From the NCBI GenBank assembly GCA_965240325.2, contig OZ251227.1, forward strand, positions 1,488,001 through 1,552,000: 64,000 nt of DNA, written 5' to 3'. Below the pieces are notes generated by a model that was not told the DNA's origin, did no database searches, and saw only the letters and a program-made list of their open reading frames with translations. This document shows positions 55,076 to 64,000 of this stretch, piece by piece; within the stretch, counting starts at the first letter, position 1; every line of letters starts with the position of its first letter. Origin of the DNA: Rebecca billardiae RCC1528 (taxonomy: Eukaryota > Haptophyta). The translations under genes were made by a program, and so were the position numbers.

Positions 55076-57298
55076 TCAACAGTCCGATCGGTCCCAGGCT
55101 GAGTCACCGGGGCCACTGCTGCGCCAGGGTGAGGGTGATGACAAGACGTGCGTAGAGCGCGCAGAGCCAGCAGCGGAAGCCGAGGAGTTACGTGATGGGG
55201 GGTTGGGAGGCGACGAAGGCACGCTCAACGTGCGGGTGGGGCTGCTCGCCGCTAGTGTATCACACACTGCGGCGCTTGGCGTTGTGGGAAACGCGTCAAC
55301 TGTCACCGAGGGTAGCGCCGCCTGCGGCAGGATGGACGCCTGGCGCGACCCCGCCTGGCTGTTTGGCCCGGGCGCCATGGGGTCGGCCGTGCGGCCCATC
55401 GCGCGGTCGATGGCGGCGCGCAGCGAGCGCCAGAAGGTGACGGTGAGGGCCACGGCCGTCAGCGCGACGCAGCACAGCCCGTCGACCCCCGGCGGCAGCT
55501 GCGGCACGTCGTAGTACACGTGCCGCACGGCGACGTACAGCAGCGCGGGCGGCGCGACTGCGAGCGCCTGCGCGACAAAGCCGACCGCCAGCTCTCGCGC
55601 GTACGTGGGCTGGCGCGGGATGGCGTTCGAGAGCTTCACGAGCATGGCGAAGCCCATCGGCGTGACGCCGAAGCAGACGCTGATGCCGTACAGCATGTAG
55701 CTGAACATGCCCACCGCCTTGGGCGCCGCGCCGCCCCACACGTGCTGCGGCACGAGCGCGCGCTGCGCGACGTAGTCCAAAAAGACGATTGCGTTACACG
55801 CGATCGCTGGCAGGCAGGTGCGGAACGAGAAGGCGGCCGTGCTCGAGCCGACCTGCGAGCGCACATAGCGGCGCAGCGTGCTCTGCACGTAGCGCTCGAA
55901 CGTGGCGACGCCCACATCGACGGCGCCTCCGGCGAGCGCGGCCGGCCGGACCGAGGGCACCTCTGGAGAGGAGAGGCCGGCCACGCGCGGTGCCAGCGCG
56001 TGCGGCGCGTACCACGCACCGATCAGCGCGAGGATGAGCGCGCGGTCCGCGGGCTCGGAGCAGTCCGCGTCGGCCACGCGGAACGAGCGCAGGTGCTGCT
56101 CGAGCCGCGCGCGCTCGTGCGAGAGCTGCCGCATCGACGGGATCGTCAGCAGCAGCGGGATGCCAATCGTCGCCGCGACCAGCCCGTACCCGAGCAGGAA
56201 GTACATCCTGGGCACCAACTCGAGGAAGCCGATGGAGCCGCACGCGAGGCCGACGACTCCGCCGCAGAAGATGAAGCGCACGAGCGCGAGCGGCACGATG
56301 CGCACCGCGTGGTCCGCGTCGCGCTCAGCGAAGCGCAGCGGCGGCGTGAGCGAGCCGTCAGACACGTCCAGCTGCAGCTGGCTGAGCGAGCGCTCGATGC
56401 CACGCCGCCGGTCGAGGGCGCGCAGGAACGCGGCGACCTCCAGGCAGCACCACAGCCGATGGAAATAGCCCGGCGACCAGAGGATGAGCATGCGGCGCGA
56501 GACGTTGAGGAAGCCGCCAAGGGCCTCAATCCCCGCGCGGCGCTTGTTGTGGTCCGTCTGGTGGATGCACAGACGGTCCACAAACAGCAGCCGTGGGCGC
56601 ACGAGCCTCAGCCACGCCGCCAGCCGGCTGGCCGACGAGATGCCCGCCGGGGCGAGCACGAGCGCGCAGACGCCGAACACACCCGACCATGGCGCCAACG
56701 GGTACATCGAGTTGCCGTCGGCGCGCGGCAGGTCCGAGATGCCCGTGTCACCGACCGCAGGCAGCGCGCCGAGCACCGTGAGGGCGCAGCCGATGGCTGC
56801 CGCGACAAACCCCACGCACAGCGCGGGCGAGAGCGTGAAGGTGTACACGAGCGCAAAGTACTTCGCGATGCGCGAGGCCGCCCACACGTGCGAGACGAAG
56901 TAATCCACCGAGTCGGTCGGCTGCGAGCGCTCGTAGTCCTCCGCAGAGCCATCGCACGAGGAGAAGACGACCGCGCCGCGTGACATCACCTGCCATAAGG
57001 GCGCGCCGCGCAGGAGCGCGTCTACGCCACGACCGTTCGAGTATGCGTGCACCCGCTCCAGCGTCGAGACGCAGAGGAGCGCGTTGTCGCCATCGTGGCT
57101 GCTGTCGTCGTTGCGAGCAGCCCCATCGACCGCTCCCCCCTGCTTGAGAGGACCGTGCTCCGGGGGCACGTCGTTGCTCACGCCATTCACTGACGTGACC
57201 GACGCAGCGGAGCGCGAGGAGTCAATCAGGACGCTCGCCGAGCTTTTCGAGCTGCGCCTGCCCGAGTCCTCCCCCTCGATGAGGCGTGGCAGCAACAT
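55076..57298 (-). CDS. Multi-pass membrane protein with TIR-like domain
   Basis: 740 residues from ATG 57298 (the frame extends to a GTG at 57409). A Ser/Asp-rich N-terminus leads into VDYFVSHVWAASRIAKYFAL (about residues 128-150). Two hydrophobic helices follow (LSPALCVGFVAAAIGCALTV and GVFGVCALVLAPAG). Then comes LLFVDRLCIHQTDHNKRRAG, GGFLNVSRRMLILWSPGYF and HRLWCCLEVAAFLRAL, which reproduces strand/loop signatures of TIR-fold proteins (SHxW, D-x-x-C-I-x-Q, RLWC-x-x-E with the conserved Glu). Four or more transmembrane segments occupy residues 310-650. TIR domains signal in immunity or cleave NAD; here the domain appears interrupted by a membrane hairpin. Similar proteins are, to my memory, common in haptophytes and dinoflagellates. 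Function unknown. Confidence 0.65.
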   Translation of the reverse strand: MLLPRLIEGEDSGRRSSKSSASVLIDSSRSAASVTSVNGVSNDVPPEHGPLKQGGAVDGAARNDDSSHDGDNALLCVSTLERVHAYSNGRGVDALLRGAPLWQVMSRGAVVFSSCDGSAEDYERSQPTDSVDYFVSHVWAASRIAKYFALVYTFTLSPALCVGFVAAAIGCALTVLGALPAVGDTGISDLPRADGNSMYPLAPWSGVFGVCALVLAPAGISSASRLAAWLRLVRPRLLFVDRLCIHQTDHNKRRAGIEALGGFLNVSRRMLILWSPGYFHRLWCCLEVAAFLRALDRRRGIERSLSQLQLDVSDGSLTPPLRFAERDADHAVRIVPLALVRFIFCGGVVGLACGSIGFLELVPRMYFLLGYGLVAATIGIPLLLTIPSMRQLSHERARLEQHLRSFRVADADCSEPADRALILALIGAWYAPHALAPRVAGLSSPEVPSVRPAALAGGAVDVGVATFERYVQSTLRRYVRSQVGSSTAAFSFRTCLPAIACNAIVFLDYVAQRALVPQHVWGGAAPKAVGMFSYMLYGISVCFGVTPMGFAMLVKLSNAIPRQPTYARELAVGFVAQALAVAPPALLYVAVRHVYYDVPQLPPGVDGLCCVALTAVALTVTFWRSLRAAIDRAMGRTADPMAPGPNSQAGSRQASILPQAALPSVTVDAFPTTPSAAVCDTLAASSPTRTLSVPSSPPNPPSRNSSASAAGSARSTHVLSSPSPWRSSGPGDSAWDRSDC

Positions 57299-58583
57299 TT
57301 TGCCCCCGCCACACTCCCCTCTCGTTCGGGAGGATCTGAGCAGCGATCTCACGCCAATCTGGTCTGGTACGCCGTCACCCTGATACTGTACTATCAGGGC
57401 CAGAGGCACAAGTGCGCAACGGTATACTCACATACCTGCGAGCCTGCAGCATAAACCGAATACGCGGCTGGAATGAATATCTTGATGATATATGAAGGAG
57501 TCCGTTGATCTCGCACACGTATTCATCAAGTGCTTTTAATAGCACATATTCATTCGGGCCATTCGCCATATTCATCAGGACCGGCCCACTACTTAGATAA
57601 CTGATCAAACGCTCATATTTCATCATTGCTCGGGAAGACAGTCGTTAGGAAAGAAAGTACGGTAGAAAATTGGCTTGCTTCAGCCGGACCCTGACAGTCA
57701 CAAGTGTGAGAGTGAGTGTCGTCACTCAGCCGTCAGTGACAGTCGTCACACAGTCGTCCGTGATCAACAGCACTTGCCTCCGTGATTCAAGCGGGAAAAC
57801 TAGGTTACGTACGATTCTCAAGCACAATGTGCGGAACGCCTACTGTAAGTAGCAGGCTCACGAGCGGGGCCCGTGCTACTGCCAAGCTACGTCAGTTGAT
57901 CAGAAACTCAGCCGAAGTGCGGATGCGGTCCGGCGGGTCGGCTCCACTCACCACTGCCGGGACCTGGCGCGAGGCCCGCGTAACGGGCGCGTTACGTCCT
58001 GGCCGGAACCGAATGCGCGCCCGCCCCGGCTCACGGCTCGGGCCGGCCGGCGCCAGTTGGCTCAAGCCAGTGTCCAAACCAGGACAGGCCAACCGGTCGA
58101 TGATGCGTATCGACCTGATACGTGCGGCGGCGTTCCCGGCGCGCGCAAAACACGACATGCACGTGTCCGTGTCCGTGATGCCCTGGGCGGCGCGGAGGTG
58201 CACAGTTCGCTCACTTTGGTCGGCGATTCACGAGTTGGCGGCTGCAGCTTGATCGGTGTGAGGCGTGAGCGGGGCCATGCGATCCGTGCGCCTCGTGCTG
58301 CTCACGCGCCGCAGCCGCAGGGTCTCCGTGAGGCCGAGCCCAGGCGAGTCCAATTCCGGGCTGCGCCGATCGGTTGCGCCCACGCCCCGCGTGGCGCGCA
58401 TCGCAGGTGGCAGCGGCGGCGCGCCACTGCTGCTCGTGCGCGGGCGTGATCGACGCGCAGGGGTACCCTGCCCATCGTCGTCGTGGGAGCCCATCCGCTG
58501 GCCGCGCGGCACGGCTGGGGCACGCTCCACGGCCACAGCGCACAGCCCACCTCCACGGCAGCAAGCTGCGAGGTGCGAGCTGC
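57299..58583. other. Intergenic region, possible extra 3' exon of the next minus-strand gene
   Basis: 57410-58230 has no gene; it contains GTGAGTGTCGTCACTCAGCCGTC-like words near 57710-57760 that are locally repetitive. On the minus strand 58230-58500 is open in a Ser/Thr/Arg-rich frame (for example ELDSPGLGLTETLRLRRVSS) that could be a spliced C-terminal exon of the small membrane protein, after a CAG at about 58463-58465. This is unproven. Confidence 0.35.
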
Positions 58584-59321
58584 TCACGCCATGGGCATGG
58601 CGCGCGTGCCAGCGGCAGCGGGCGCGACGCGCGTGCCGCCCGCGCCGTCCGACTTTGGTGGCGGCCCCGTGTTCAGCGGGGCGGTTTTGGGCGGCCGCGC
58701 GTACGCCTGGAACGTGTCGCCCGCCTTCAGGCCGAGCGGCACCACCAGGTCGACGGAGCGGCCGTCGGGCGCCTGCACGGTGATGAGCGAGCCCGAGCCC
58801 TGCCCGATCGGCACGGTCTCCATCCACGAGAGCGTGGGCGAGCGCAGCGCGTACCACAGCGTCTTGTCCGGCAGGCCGAGCTGGGTGTCGTCGTGCCAGC
58901 CGAACTCGAGCTCGCAGCCCGCTTGCCGGAACGCGTCCATGTGCCGCGCGCCCGTGACCTGGCCGGTCTCGATCACCTTGGGGTACTGCAGGAAGAAGAT
59001 CAGCGCGGCGATCAGCATGAAGAGGATGTAGAGGACGAGCAGGCTGAGGAAGGTGCCGCCGACCATGAGCATGCACACGTACACCGCGGTGAGCCCGATC
59101 GCCGCGCGCGCCGCGAGCTTCGGGTAGCGGATCATCCCGTCGACGTCGTCGATGAAGCGCAGCCAGACCGTCATCGGCACGACACCGTCCAGCTGGATGG
59201 GCATCGCGGCGCGGCGGGAGTTCGACCAGTTGAGCCATGCGCGTTGAGACCTCCACGACAGCACGGCGAGCTTTGCCGTCTCCTTCGGCGGGCCGCCGGT
59301 CGGGATCGCCCCGCTGCTCAT
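58584..59321 (-). CDS. Small two-helix membrane protein, unknown function
   Basis: 245 residues from ATG 59321. The order is a basic N-terminus, LDGVVPMTVWLRFIDDVDGM and IRYPKL, then two closely spaced transmembrane helices (IGLTAVYVCMLMVGGTFLSL and LVLYILFMLIAALIFFLQYP), then a beta-rich soluble tail with SGSLITVQAPDGRSVDLVVP and LKAGDTFQAY. The tail pattern VQAPDGRxVxLxVPxGxxxGxxF is seen in many algal and oomycete proteins as a short beta module. No enzyme motif is seen. An in-frame ATG at 59474 would add a hydrophobic leader but lies only 26 bp from the divergent gene. Confidence 0.6.
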   Translation of the reverse strand: MSSGAIPTGGPPKETAKLAVLSWRSQRAWLNWSNSRRAAMPIQLDGVVPMTVWLRFIDDVDGMIRYPKLAARAAIGLTAVYVCMLMVGGTFLSLLVLYILFMLIAALIFFLQYPKVIETGQVTGARHMDAFRQAGCELEFGWHDDTQLGLPDKTLWYALRSPTLSWMETVPIGQGSGSLITVQAPDGRSVDLVVPLGLKAGDTFQAYARPPKTAPLNTGPPPKSDGAGGTRVAPAAAGTRAMPMA

Positions 59322-59499
59322 CGCGCTCAGAATGCCCGCTCGCCAGCACCAGGAGGAGCGCGCTCGCGAGTCGCGACTCCGCCACTTTTGCGCGTCTGAA
59401 ATAGCGCTGCACGGCCCGCGCGCGGAAAAACCCGCGACGAAACCGCCAAAGCCCAAAGTCAAGGTGAACAGCATGGGGCGGCCGTGAGAGCGCGATCTC
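59322..59499. promoter_or_regulatory. 178-bp bidirectional intergenic region
   Basis: Between divergent ATGs at 59321 (minus) and 59500 (plus). It includes GCGGAAAAACCCGCGACGAAACC at about 59430-59450. No canonical core element is identified. Confidence 0.35.
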
Positions 59500-62400
59500 A
59501 TGGAGGACGACGAGGATGACTCGGCCGTGTTCGGCGGCGTGCCGCACGCGATGGCGGGCCGGGTGGGCACGGTCGTGCTCGTCCGCCCAACCCTCGCGCC
59601 CCCAAGCGCGCGCCTCTCCGTCCGCGCGCGGCCGCCCCTCGCCGAGCTCCTCGCGCACGACCACGGCGACGGCCTCGTGTCCGTGCTCTTCAGAGGGGAG
59701 GCGCCCGCCGTGCACACGCTCGACGTGCGCGCGGGGCGGCACGCGCTCACGGCGGGGGGCGGCGAGCCGATTGTCGTCCGCATCACGCCGACGCCAGACG
59801 TCGCCGCGCACGCCGCCGGCCTGTGGGCCGTGCGCACGTGGCGCGCGCGCGCCGGCGAGCGGACGGCGGCGCGCGCCCTCCTGCTGCGCGCGCGAGAGGT
59901 GGAGGGCGCGCTCGCGCTCGCGCGGGCGCTCGACGCGTTCGGCGCGTCGGCGCGTCGACGAATGCTCGCAGCCATCCGCCGGCGCTCGCGCCGCGCGCTC
60001 TTCGCCCTCTGGCGCTCGCGCGCGCGCGCTCGCGGCCGGCTCACGCGCGCGCACGCCATCGCAGTCGTGCAGCACGGCATGCAGTGGGCGCGGATCAGGA
60101 TGGCGGCGGCGTGGGATCGGTGGCCGCGCGTCGGCGGGTTCGGGCGCGTGCGGCGCTGGACCAAGGCCGCGCGCCTCGCCCAGCTGCGCGACGCCGCCGC
60201 CGAGCGCGCACGCCTGACCCGCCTGCAGCGCGAACACGCGAGGCGCGCCGCTGCGGCCGCGTGGCGCTCGCGCGCGCGCGCGCTCGCGACCGCGCGGGAG
60301 GCGATGGCGGCGGCGGCGGAGCACGCGGCGCCGCGGCTGAAGCGCGAGCGCGTGCGGCTGTGGGCGGCGCACGCCGCCGAGCGCGGCGCGATGGACGACT
60401 TCCGCCGGCGCGGGCGCACACTCCGCCGCTGGCGCGCGTGGGCCGCCTGGGTGGAGCGCGCGGCCGCGGCGCACGGCCCGAGCGCGGCCGAGCGCGCGCG
60501 CGCCGCAGAGTGGCACGCGCGGCGCTCGCGCGCGACGCTCGTGCGCAGGTGGCGGCGCGGCGCGCGGAGCGCGCGGTACCGCCGCGAGGCGACGCGCCAC
60601 ATCGCGCGCGCGCGCGTCGCGCCGCTGTACGAGGAGTGGCGCGGCGCCGTCGCCGCCGCTCGGCTGCGCGCCGCGGCCTTCGCGCGCGCGCTCGCGGACG
60701 GCGGCGCGGCGGCGGCGCGGCTGCGCGCGTGGCGGGCAGCGGCGGAGACGGGCCGCGCGCGGCGGCGGCGCGAGGCGGTGCGCGTGTGGCGAGCGCGCGC
60801 GTCGCGCGAGGCGCTCGCGGATCGCGCCGCCGCGCTCCTCTTCCGCGCCGCGCTCGCCGCCGCCGCCGAGCGCTGGCGCGCGCGCGCGCGCGTCGCGGCG
60901 CGCGAGCGCGGGCTTGGCGCGGCCGCCTTGCTGCTGCGGCGGCTGCGCGGCTGCGGGCGCGGGCTGGCGGCGCTGCGCGCGCGCGCGGCGGTGGGCGCGC
61001 CCGCACGGCTCGGGCGCAGCGCACTGCAGCGCGCGGCCGCGCTGCGCGCGCTGCGCGCGCGCTCGGCCGCCGCCGCCGAGCTGCGCGCCGCCGCCGGCGC
61101 GGCGCGCTGGCGCGCGCGCGGCGCGCTGCGCGGGCGCGCGGCCGTGCGCGCGTGGGCGGCGCGCGCCGCGGCGGCGGCCGCGCTGTGGGCGCGCGTCGAG
61201 GCGGCGAGGCTCGCGCTGCGGCCCGCCGTGCTCCGCGCCGCGCGCGCGCGCTGGCGTGCCGGCCTCGCCGCGCGCGCCGAGAACGCGCGCGCGTGGGCGG
61301 CGCTGCTGGCCGCAGCGGTGCCGCGCGCGATGGCGGCGCGCGCTCAGCGCGCGTGGCGGCGCGCGGCGCGGCGCGCGGCGCGGCGCGTGGCGCTGGCGCG
61401 CACGGGCGGGCGCGCGGCGCGCGGCTGGCGCGCGTGGCTCGGCCACACGTCGCGCGCGCACCGCACGCGCTCGCTGCGCGCGCGGCTCGCCGCGTGCGCG
61501 CCCGTCACGGCGCAGCGCGCCCGCGCCCGCACCGTCGCTTCCAAGGCCGCGGCACTCACGGCCGTGCGCGCGCGCGCCGCGCTCGGCCGCGCCGCGCTCG
61601 CGGGCGGCGTGCTGGGCGCGGCGGCGCGCGCTCGGCGCGCCGAGGCGGCGCTCGTGCTCGGCCTCGGCCTCATCGCCGCCACGGCCGCGCGCCAGCGCGC
61701 CGCCGTGCTCGCCGCGCTCGGCAGCGTCTACGCCACGCTTCGCCGCGCGCGCGCCGCGCTCGCGGCCGCCGCGGCGCGCGGCGCGGCCGAGCGCGCGGCG
61801 CGCGCCGCGTCCTCAGCGGCGCGTGCGCGGCGCGCGCTGCCTCAGCTCGGCGCGCGCGCGGCGCGGCTGCGGCGGCGCGGGCTGCTCGCCGAGGCGGCCG
61901 CGGCGTACGCGTGGCGCGCGCGCGCGCGCCGCGCCCTGCGCGCCGTCGGCGCCGCCGCCGGCAGCGCGCGCGCGCTGCGCGCCGCGGGCGCGGGCGCGGC
62001 GGCGCGGCGCGCGCTGCGGCGGTGGACCTCGTTCGCGCGCGGAGGCGGCGGCGCGGACGGCGCGAGGCTGCCACCGCGGCTGCTGCTGCGTGTCGGCGCG
62101 CGCGCGGACGCGGCTCGTCTGTCGAGGCGCGCGCCGCGCGCGCTCGCGCGCTGGCGCGCGCTCGCCACGCTCGCGCGCCGCGCACGCGCCGCCGGCCACG
62201 TCGGCCGCGCCACGCGGCGGCGCGAGGCGGCGGGCGCATGGGCCGCGGCCGCGCGCGCGCGCGCCGCGAGCGCGGGCGCGCGCGCGCGGCTCTACGTGCG
62301 GGCGGCGGCGTGCCTGGCGGTGCGCCTCGCGCGCGCGCCGCGCCGCGCGCTGCAGCGGTGGGGCCGCGCCGCCGTCGCGCGCCGAGGACGCCGCGCAGAC

Positions 62401-62877
62401 GCGACGGCGGCACGCGCACTGTCCCGCGCGCACGCGGGCCGCGCGCGCGCCGCGCTGCGCGTGTGGCACCGGCGCGCGTCTGCGGCGCGCTCAGGGCGCT
62501 CGCGCCGCACCGCCACGCTGCGCGCCGCCGCCGAGCGCGGCCGCGTGCTAGCCGGCCTCGCGCGCGCGTGGGCCACGTGGATCGGCCGCTCGGGCATGCG
62601 CCTCGCCGCGCGCCGCGCGCGCGCGCGCTCGCCGCCGCCGCCCGCCGCCGCGCGCCCGAGCCGCGTCAGCCCCGGCAGGCGTCGGCAGGTGCAGCTCCGG
62701 CCAGGGCGGCCGTTTGTCGGCGGCCGGCTGCAACGGCTCGACCTGAGCTCCATCGCCATCGCGACGGGCGACGACACGCGCCATGCGGCGGCGTCGCTGA
62801 CGATGCCAGGACCGGCGGCCGCGCTGAGTCTGATGAGCCCCAGAGCGCCACTGGCGCCCGCGCGCCTGCTCGCCTGA
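59500..62877 (+). CDS. Arg/Ala-rich repeat protein, possibly Sfi1/centrin-binding-like
   Basis: 1125 residues, single exon. The first 100 form a mixed beta region (GGVPHAMAGRVGTVVLVRPT). From about residue 105 the sequence is almost wholly helical and built of irregular units of about 25-35 residues, each with a Trp after Leu/Ala and basic residues: LFALWRSRARARGRL, TLRRWRAWAAWVERA, AARLRAWRAAAETG, AVRVWRARASREAL, ALRVWHRRASAARS. This spacing resembles Sfi1 repeats, which bind centrin along centrosome or basal-body fibres, but with Arg/Ala substituted widely. Composition is extreme because codons are nearly all GCG, GCC, CGC and CGG. A GC-driven unknown is the alternative. The C-terminus becomes Ser/Pro-rich. 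Confidence 0.5.
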   Translation: MEDDEDDSAVFGGVPHAMAGRVGTVVLVRPTLAPPSARLSVRARPPLAELLAHDHGDGLVSVLFRGEAPAVHTLDVRAGRHALTAGGGEPIVVRITPTPDVAAHAAGLWAVRTWRARAGERTAARALLLRAREVEGALALARALDAFGASARRRMLAAIRRRSRRALFALWRSRARARGRLTRAHAIAVVQHGMQWARIRMAAAWDRWPRVGGFGRVRRWTKAARLAQLRDAAAERARLTRLQREHARRAAAAAWRSRARALATAREAMAAAAEHAAPRLKRERVRLWAAHAAERGAMDDFRRRGRTLRRWRAWAAWVERAAAAHGPSAAERARAAEWHARRSRATLVRRWRRGARSARYRREATRHIARARVAPLYEEWRGAVAAARLRAAAFARALADGGAAAARLRAWRAAAETGRARRRREAVRVWRARASREALADRAAALLFRAALAAAAERWRARARVAARERGLGAAALLLRRLRGCGRGLAALRARAAVGAPARLGRSALQRAAALRALRARSAAAAELRAAAGAARWRARGALRGRAAVRAWAARAAAAAALWARVEAARLALRPAVLRAARARWRAGLAARAENARAWAALLAAAVPRAMAARAQRAWRRAARRAARRVALARTGGRAARGWRAWLGHTSRAHRTRSLRARLAACAPVTAQRARARTVASKAAALTAVRARAALGRAALAGGVLGAAARARRAEAALVLGLGLIAATAARQRAAVLAALGSVYATLRRARAALAAAAARGAAERAARAASSAARARRALPQLGARAARLRRRGLLAEAAAAYAWRARARRALRAVGAAAGSARALRAAGAGAAARRALRRWTSFARGGGGADGARLPPRLLLRVGARADAARLSRRAPRALARWRALATLARRARAAGHVGRATRRREAAGAWAAAARARAASAGARARLYVRAAACLAVRLARAPRRALQRWGRAAVARRGRRADATAARALSRAHAGRARAALRVWHRRASAARSGRSRRTATLRAAAERGRVLAGLARAWATWIGRSGMRLAARRARARSPPPPAAARPSRVSPGRRRQVQLRPGRPFVGGRLQRLDLSSIAIATGDDTRHAAASLTMPGPAAALSLMSPRAPLAPARLLA

Positions 62878-63154
62878 TCGGTGATCCGCGCAGAATGCAG
62901 AGCCAGCTGAGCCAGATTCATCATCACGACATCCGCTGCGATAAATTATTCCGACGATTATTGATGACCCGTTGCAAGCGTGAGCGCCGGAAAAACGACA
63001 CTCAGAATCGCCGACGCTGCCGCGCTGCGGCGGACACATGGCTGCCCTGCGGCGTCGCGCGGGCGCGCGGCTCGACTAGTCGAAGCCGCCGCCGCAGACT
63101 TGCCCGGCGCGCGTGGCGGACAGCCGCGCGTGCGAAAGGCAGGCATCCAGTCAG
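62878..63154. other. Short convergent intergenic region
   Basis: About 280 bp between two convergent stops. No feature recognised. Confidence 0.5.
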
Positions 63155-64000
63155 TCAGCGCATCGCCTGAAGGTACTCGTCAGTCCACGGCTCGGGCATG
63201 AGCTCGAGGATTGTGTCGTACACGTCATCAGCGAGGCAGTAGACTGCATCCGCGGCCGCGCGTGCACTGGCGCTGCTCTTCTTGCCCTTGGGCTTCCCCT
63301 TGGACGCGGCTGGAGCGGATGCGAGTGGCATCTCGAAGCCCTCCATGCAGAAGATCATGTGCGAGGGCACGCTCACCGTGGTGCCCTTGTCCAGCGTGTA
63401 GCAGCGCGGCCGCCGGACAACATCGTAGTAGAAGTACGCGTCGACGACGCGGTCGCCCTTCTTGTGGCGTAGCTTCGTGACGCCGTCGGCGGCGAGCATG
63501 AGCGGGTCGTCGAAGTCCTCCTCGACGGTGCGCGCGCCGTCCACTGCGGGCTGGATTAGCCAGAAGTCGTCATCGCCTCCCTCGTCGATGGCCTGCATGG
63601 CGTACGTCAAGCCAGCCTTGACCGACGTGTCCACGAACTCGTCGGTCTCCTCCTGCAGCATCAAGTCCTGGTGCGCCTGCGCCGTGGCACGCGTGGCCTG
63701 CTCGGAGCGGCCCTTCGCCTGGATCGACTTCTTGAGGTCCGTCAAGTGCCACTTGTTGCGCTCGCCGTAGATAGGCGCGAGCAGGCACTTCTCGTGGGCG
63801 GTCGCATACTCAGCCCTGTCGATGGCGCGGCGGCACGGCGCGCATGCACATGAGAGCATTCGGTAGCGCATGAAGCCGGCACCGTCGCGCGGGTCGAAGA
63901 GGAAGTGGTACGTGCCGTGCCACCCGTCCGCGAGGGCGGCGGTCTTCATGCCCGGCGCCGGCCCGCCGATCGCGCTCAGGTTCAGCTCGATCTCGGCCTT
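63155..64000 (-). CDS. C-terminal part of a Cys-rich protein, possibly element-encoded (partial)
   Basis: The frame continues through the window edge (residues KAEIELNLSAIGGPAPG precede the Met at 63949), so the N-terminus is missing. Visible are GWHGTYHFLFDPRDGAGFMR, YRMLSCACAPCRRAIDR with a CxCxxC cluster, EYATAHEKCLLAPIYGERNK, then helical sequence with a K/S-rich linker (SKGKPKGKKSSAS) and a C-terminus VYDTILELMPEPWTDEY. His/Phe followed by a CxCxxC cluster and another Cys resembles zinc-binding modules I associate with large algal DNA transposons, but this is a loose resemblance. A cellular gene is equally possible. Confidence 0.5.
   Translation of the reverse strand, partial: KAEIELNLSAIGGPAPGMKTAALADGWHGTYHFLFDPRDGAGFMRYRMLSCACAPCRRAIDRAEYATAHEKCLLAPIYGERNKWHLTDLKKSIQAKGRSEQATRATAQAHQDLMLQEETDEFVDTSVKAGLTYAMQAIDEGGDDDFWLIQPAVDGARTVEEDFDDPLMLAADGVTKLRHKKGDRVVDAYFYYDVVRRPRCYTLDKGTTVSVPSHMIFCMEGFEMPLASAPAASKGKPKGKKSSASARAAADAVYCLADDVYDTILELMPEPWTDEYLQAMR

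Overview
The window is nuclear DNA of a GC-rich eukaryotic microbe. Genes are monocistronic, several have short, very GC-rich spliceosomal introns (83 to 447 bp, mostly GT-AG, one apparent GC-AG), and eukaryotic secretory, ESCRT and meiotic-type proteins are encoded. GC-rich introns opening with GTGCGCGC and closing with GCGCAG, long CT/TA microsatellites, mobile-element debris, and a fascin-like/Ifi-6-16 protein next to a TIR-like membrane protein fit a haptophyte-type alga best. That assignment is an inference; another GC-rich protist cannot be excluded.

Layout. 1-660 is microsatellite. 661-3786 (-) is a helical-repeat protein, possibly SPO22/ZIP4/TEX11-like, divergent from a giant spliced coiled-coil gene (4069-10421, +). 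10422-16813 is gene-poor: a diverged repeat pair, a psq-type HTH fragment, a 620-bp compound microsatellite, a repeat-bounded element, and a 5'-truncated retroelement tail with a PD-(D/E)XK domain. An MFS transporter (16814-18442, -) is followed by a 1.08-kb foldback element with 442-bp arms, a 131-bp MITE-like palindrome and a TauD/TfdA-type dioxygenase. A 6.7-kb macroglobulin-like gene (21861-28568, -) is divergent from a five-exon Bro1/ALIX gene (28947-32623, +).

A DEAD-box helicase (-) and a signal-peptide membrane protein (+) share a 136-bp intergenic region. Glucosidase II beta (-, four exons, KDEL) and a small CCCH zinc-finger gene (+, with an overlapping uORF) share another of about 150 bp. 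41.5-44.7 kb holds a second foldback, a fascin-like/Ifi-6-16 gene without a local start, and a TIR-bounded MITE. It is followed by a membrane-anchored cysteine-synthase-like enzyme (-), an unknown ORF, a glycosyltransferase-like gene and a SNF2-like protein that lacks the ATP-binding loop. 51-55 kb is microsatellite and low-complexity DNA, including a second copy of the retroelement 3' terminus. The right end has a TIR-like multi-pass membrane protein, a small membrane protein divergent from an Arg/Ala-rich Sfi1-like repeat protein, and the C-terminal part of a gene running off the edge.

The genes form no operon or obvious pathway. The repeated theme is housekeeping genes paired across short bidirectional promoters, separated by foldback, MITE and retroelement islands that abut microsatellites. 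All functions are from reading motifs; no database search was run.
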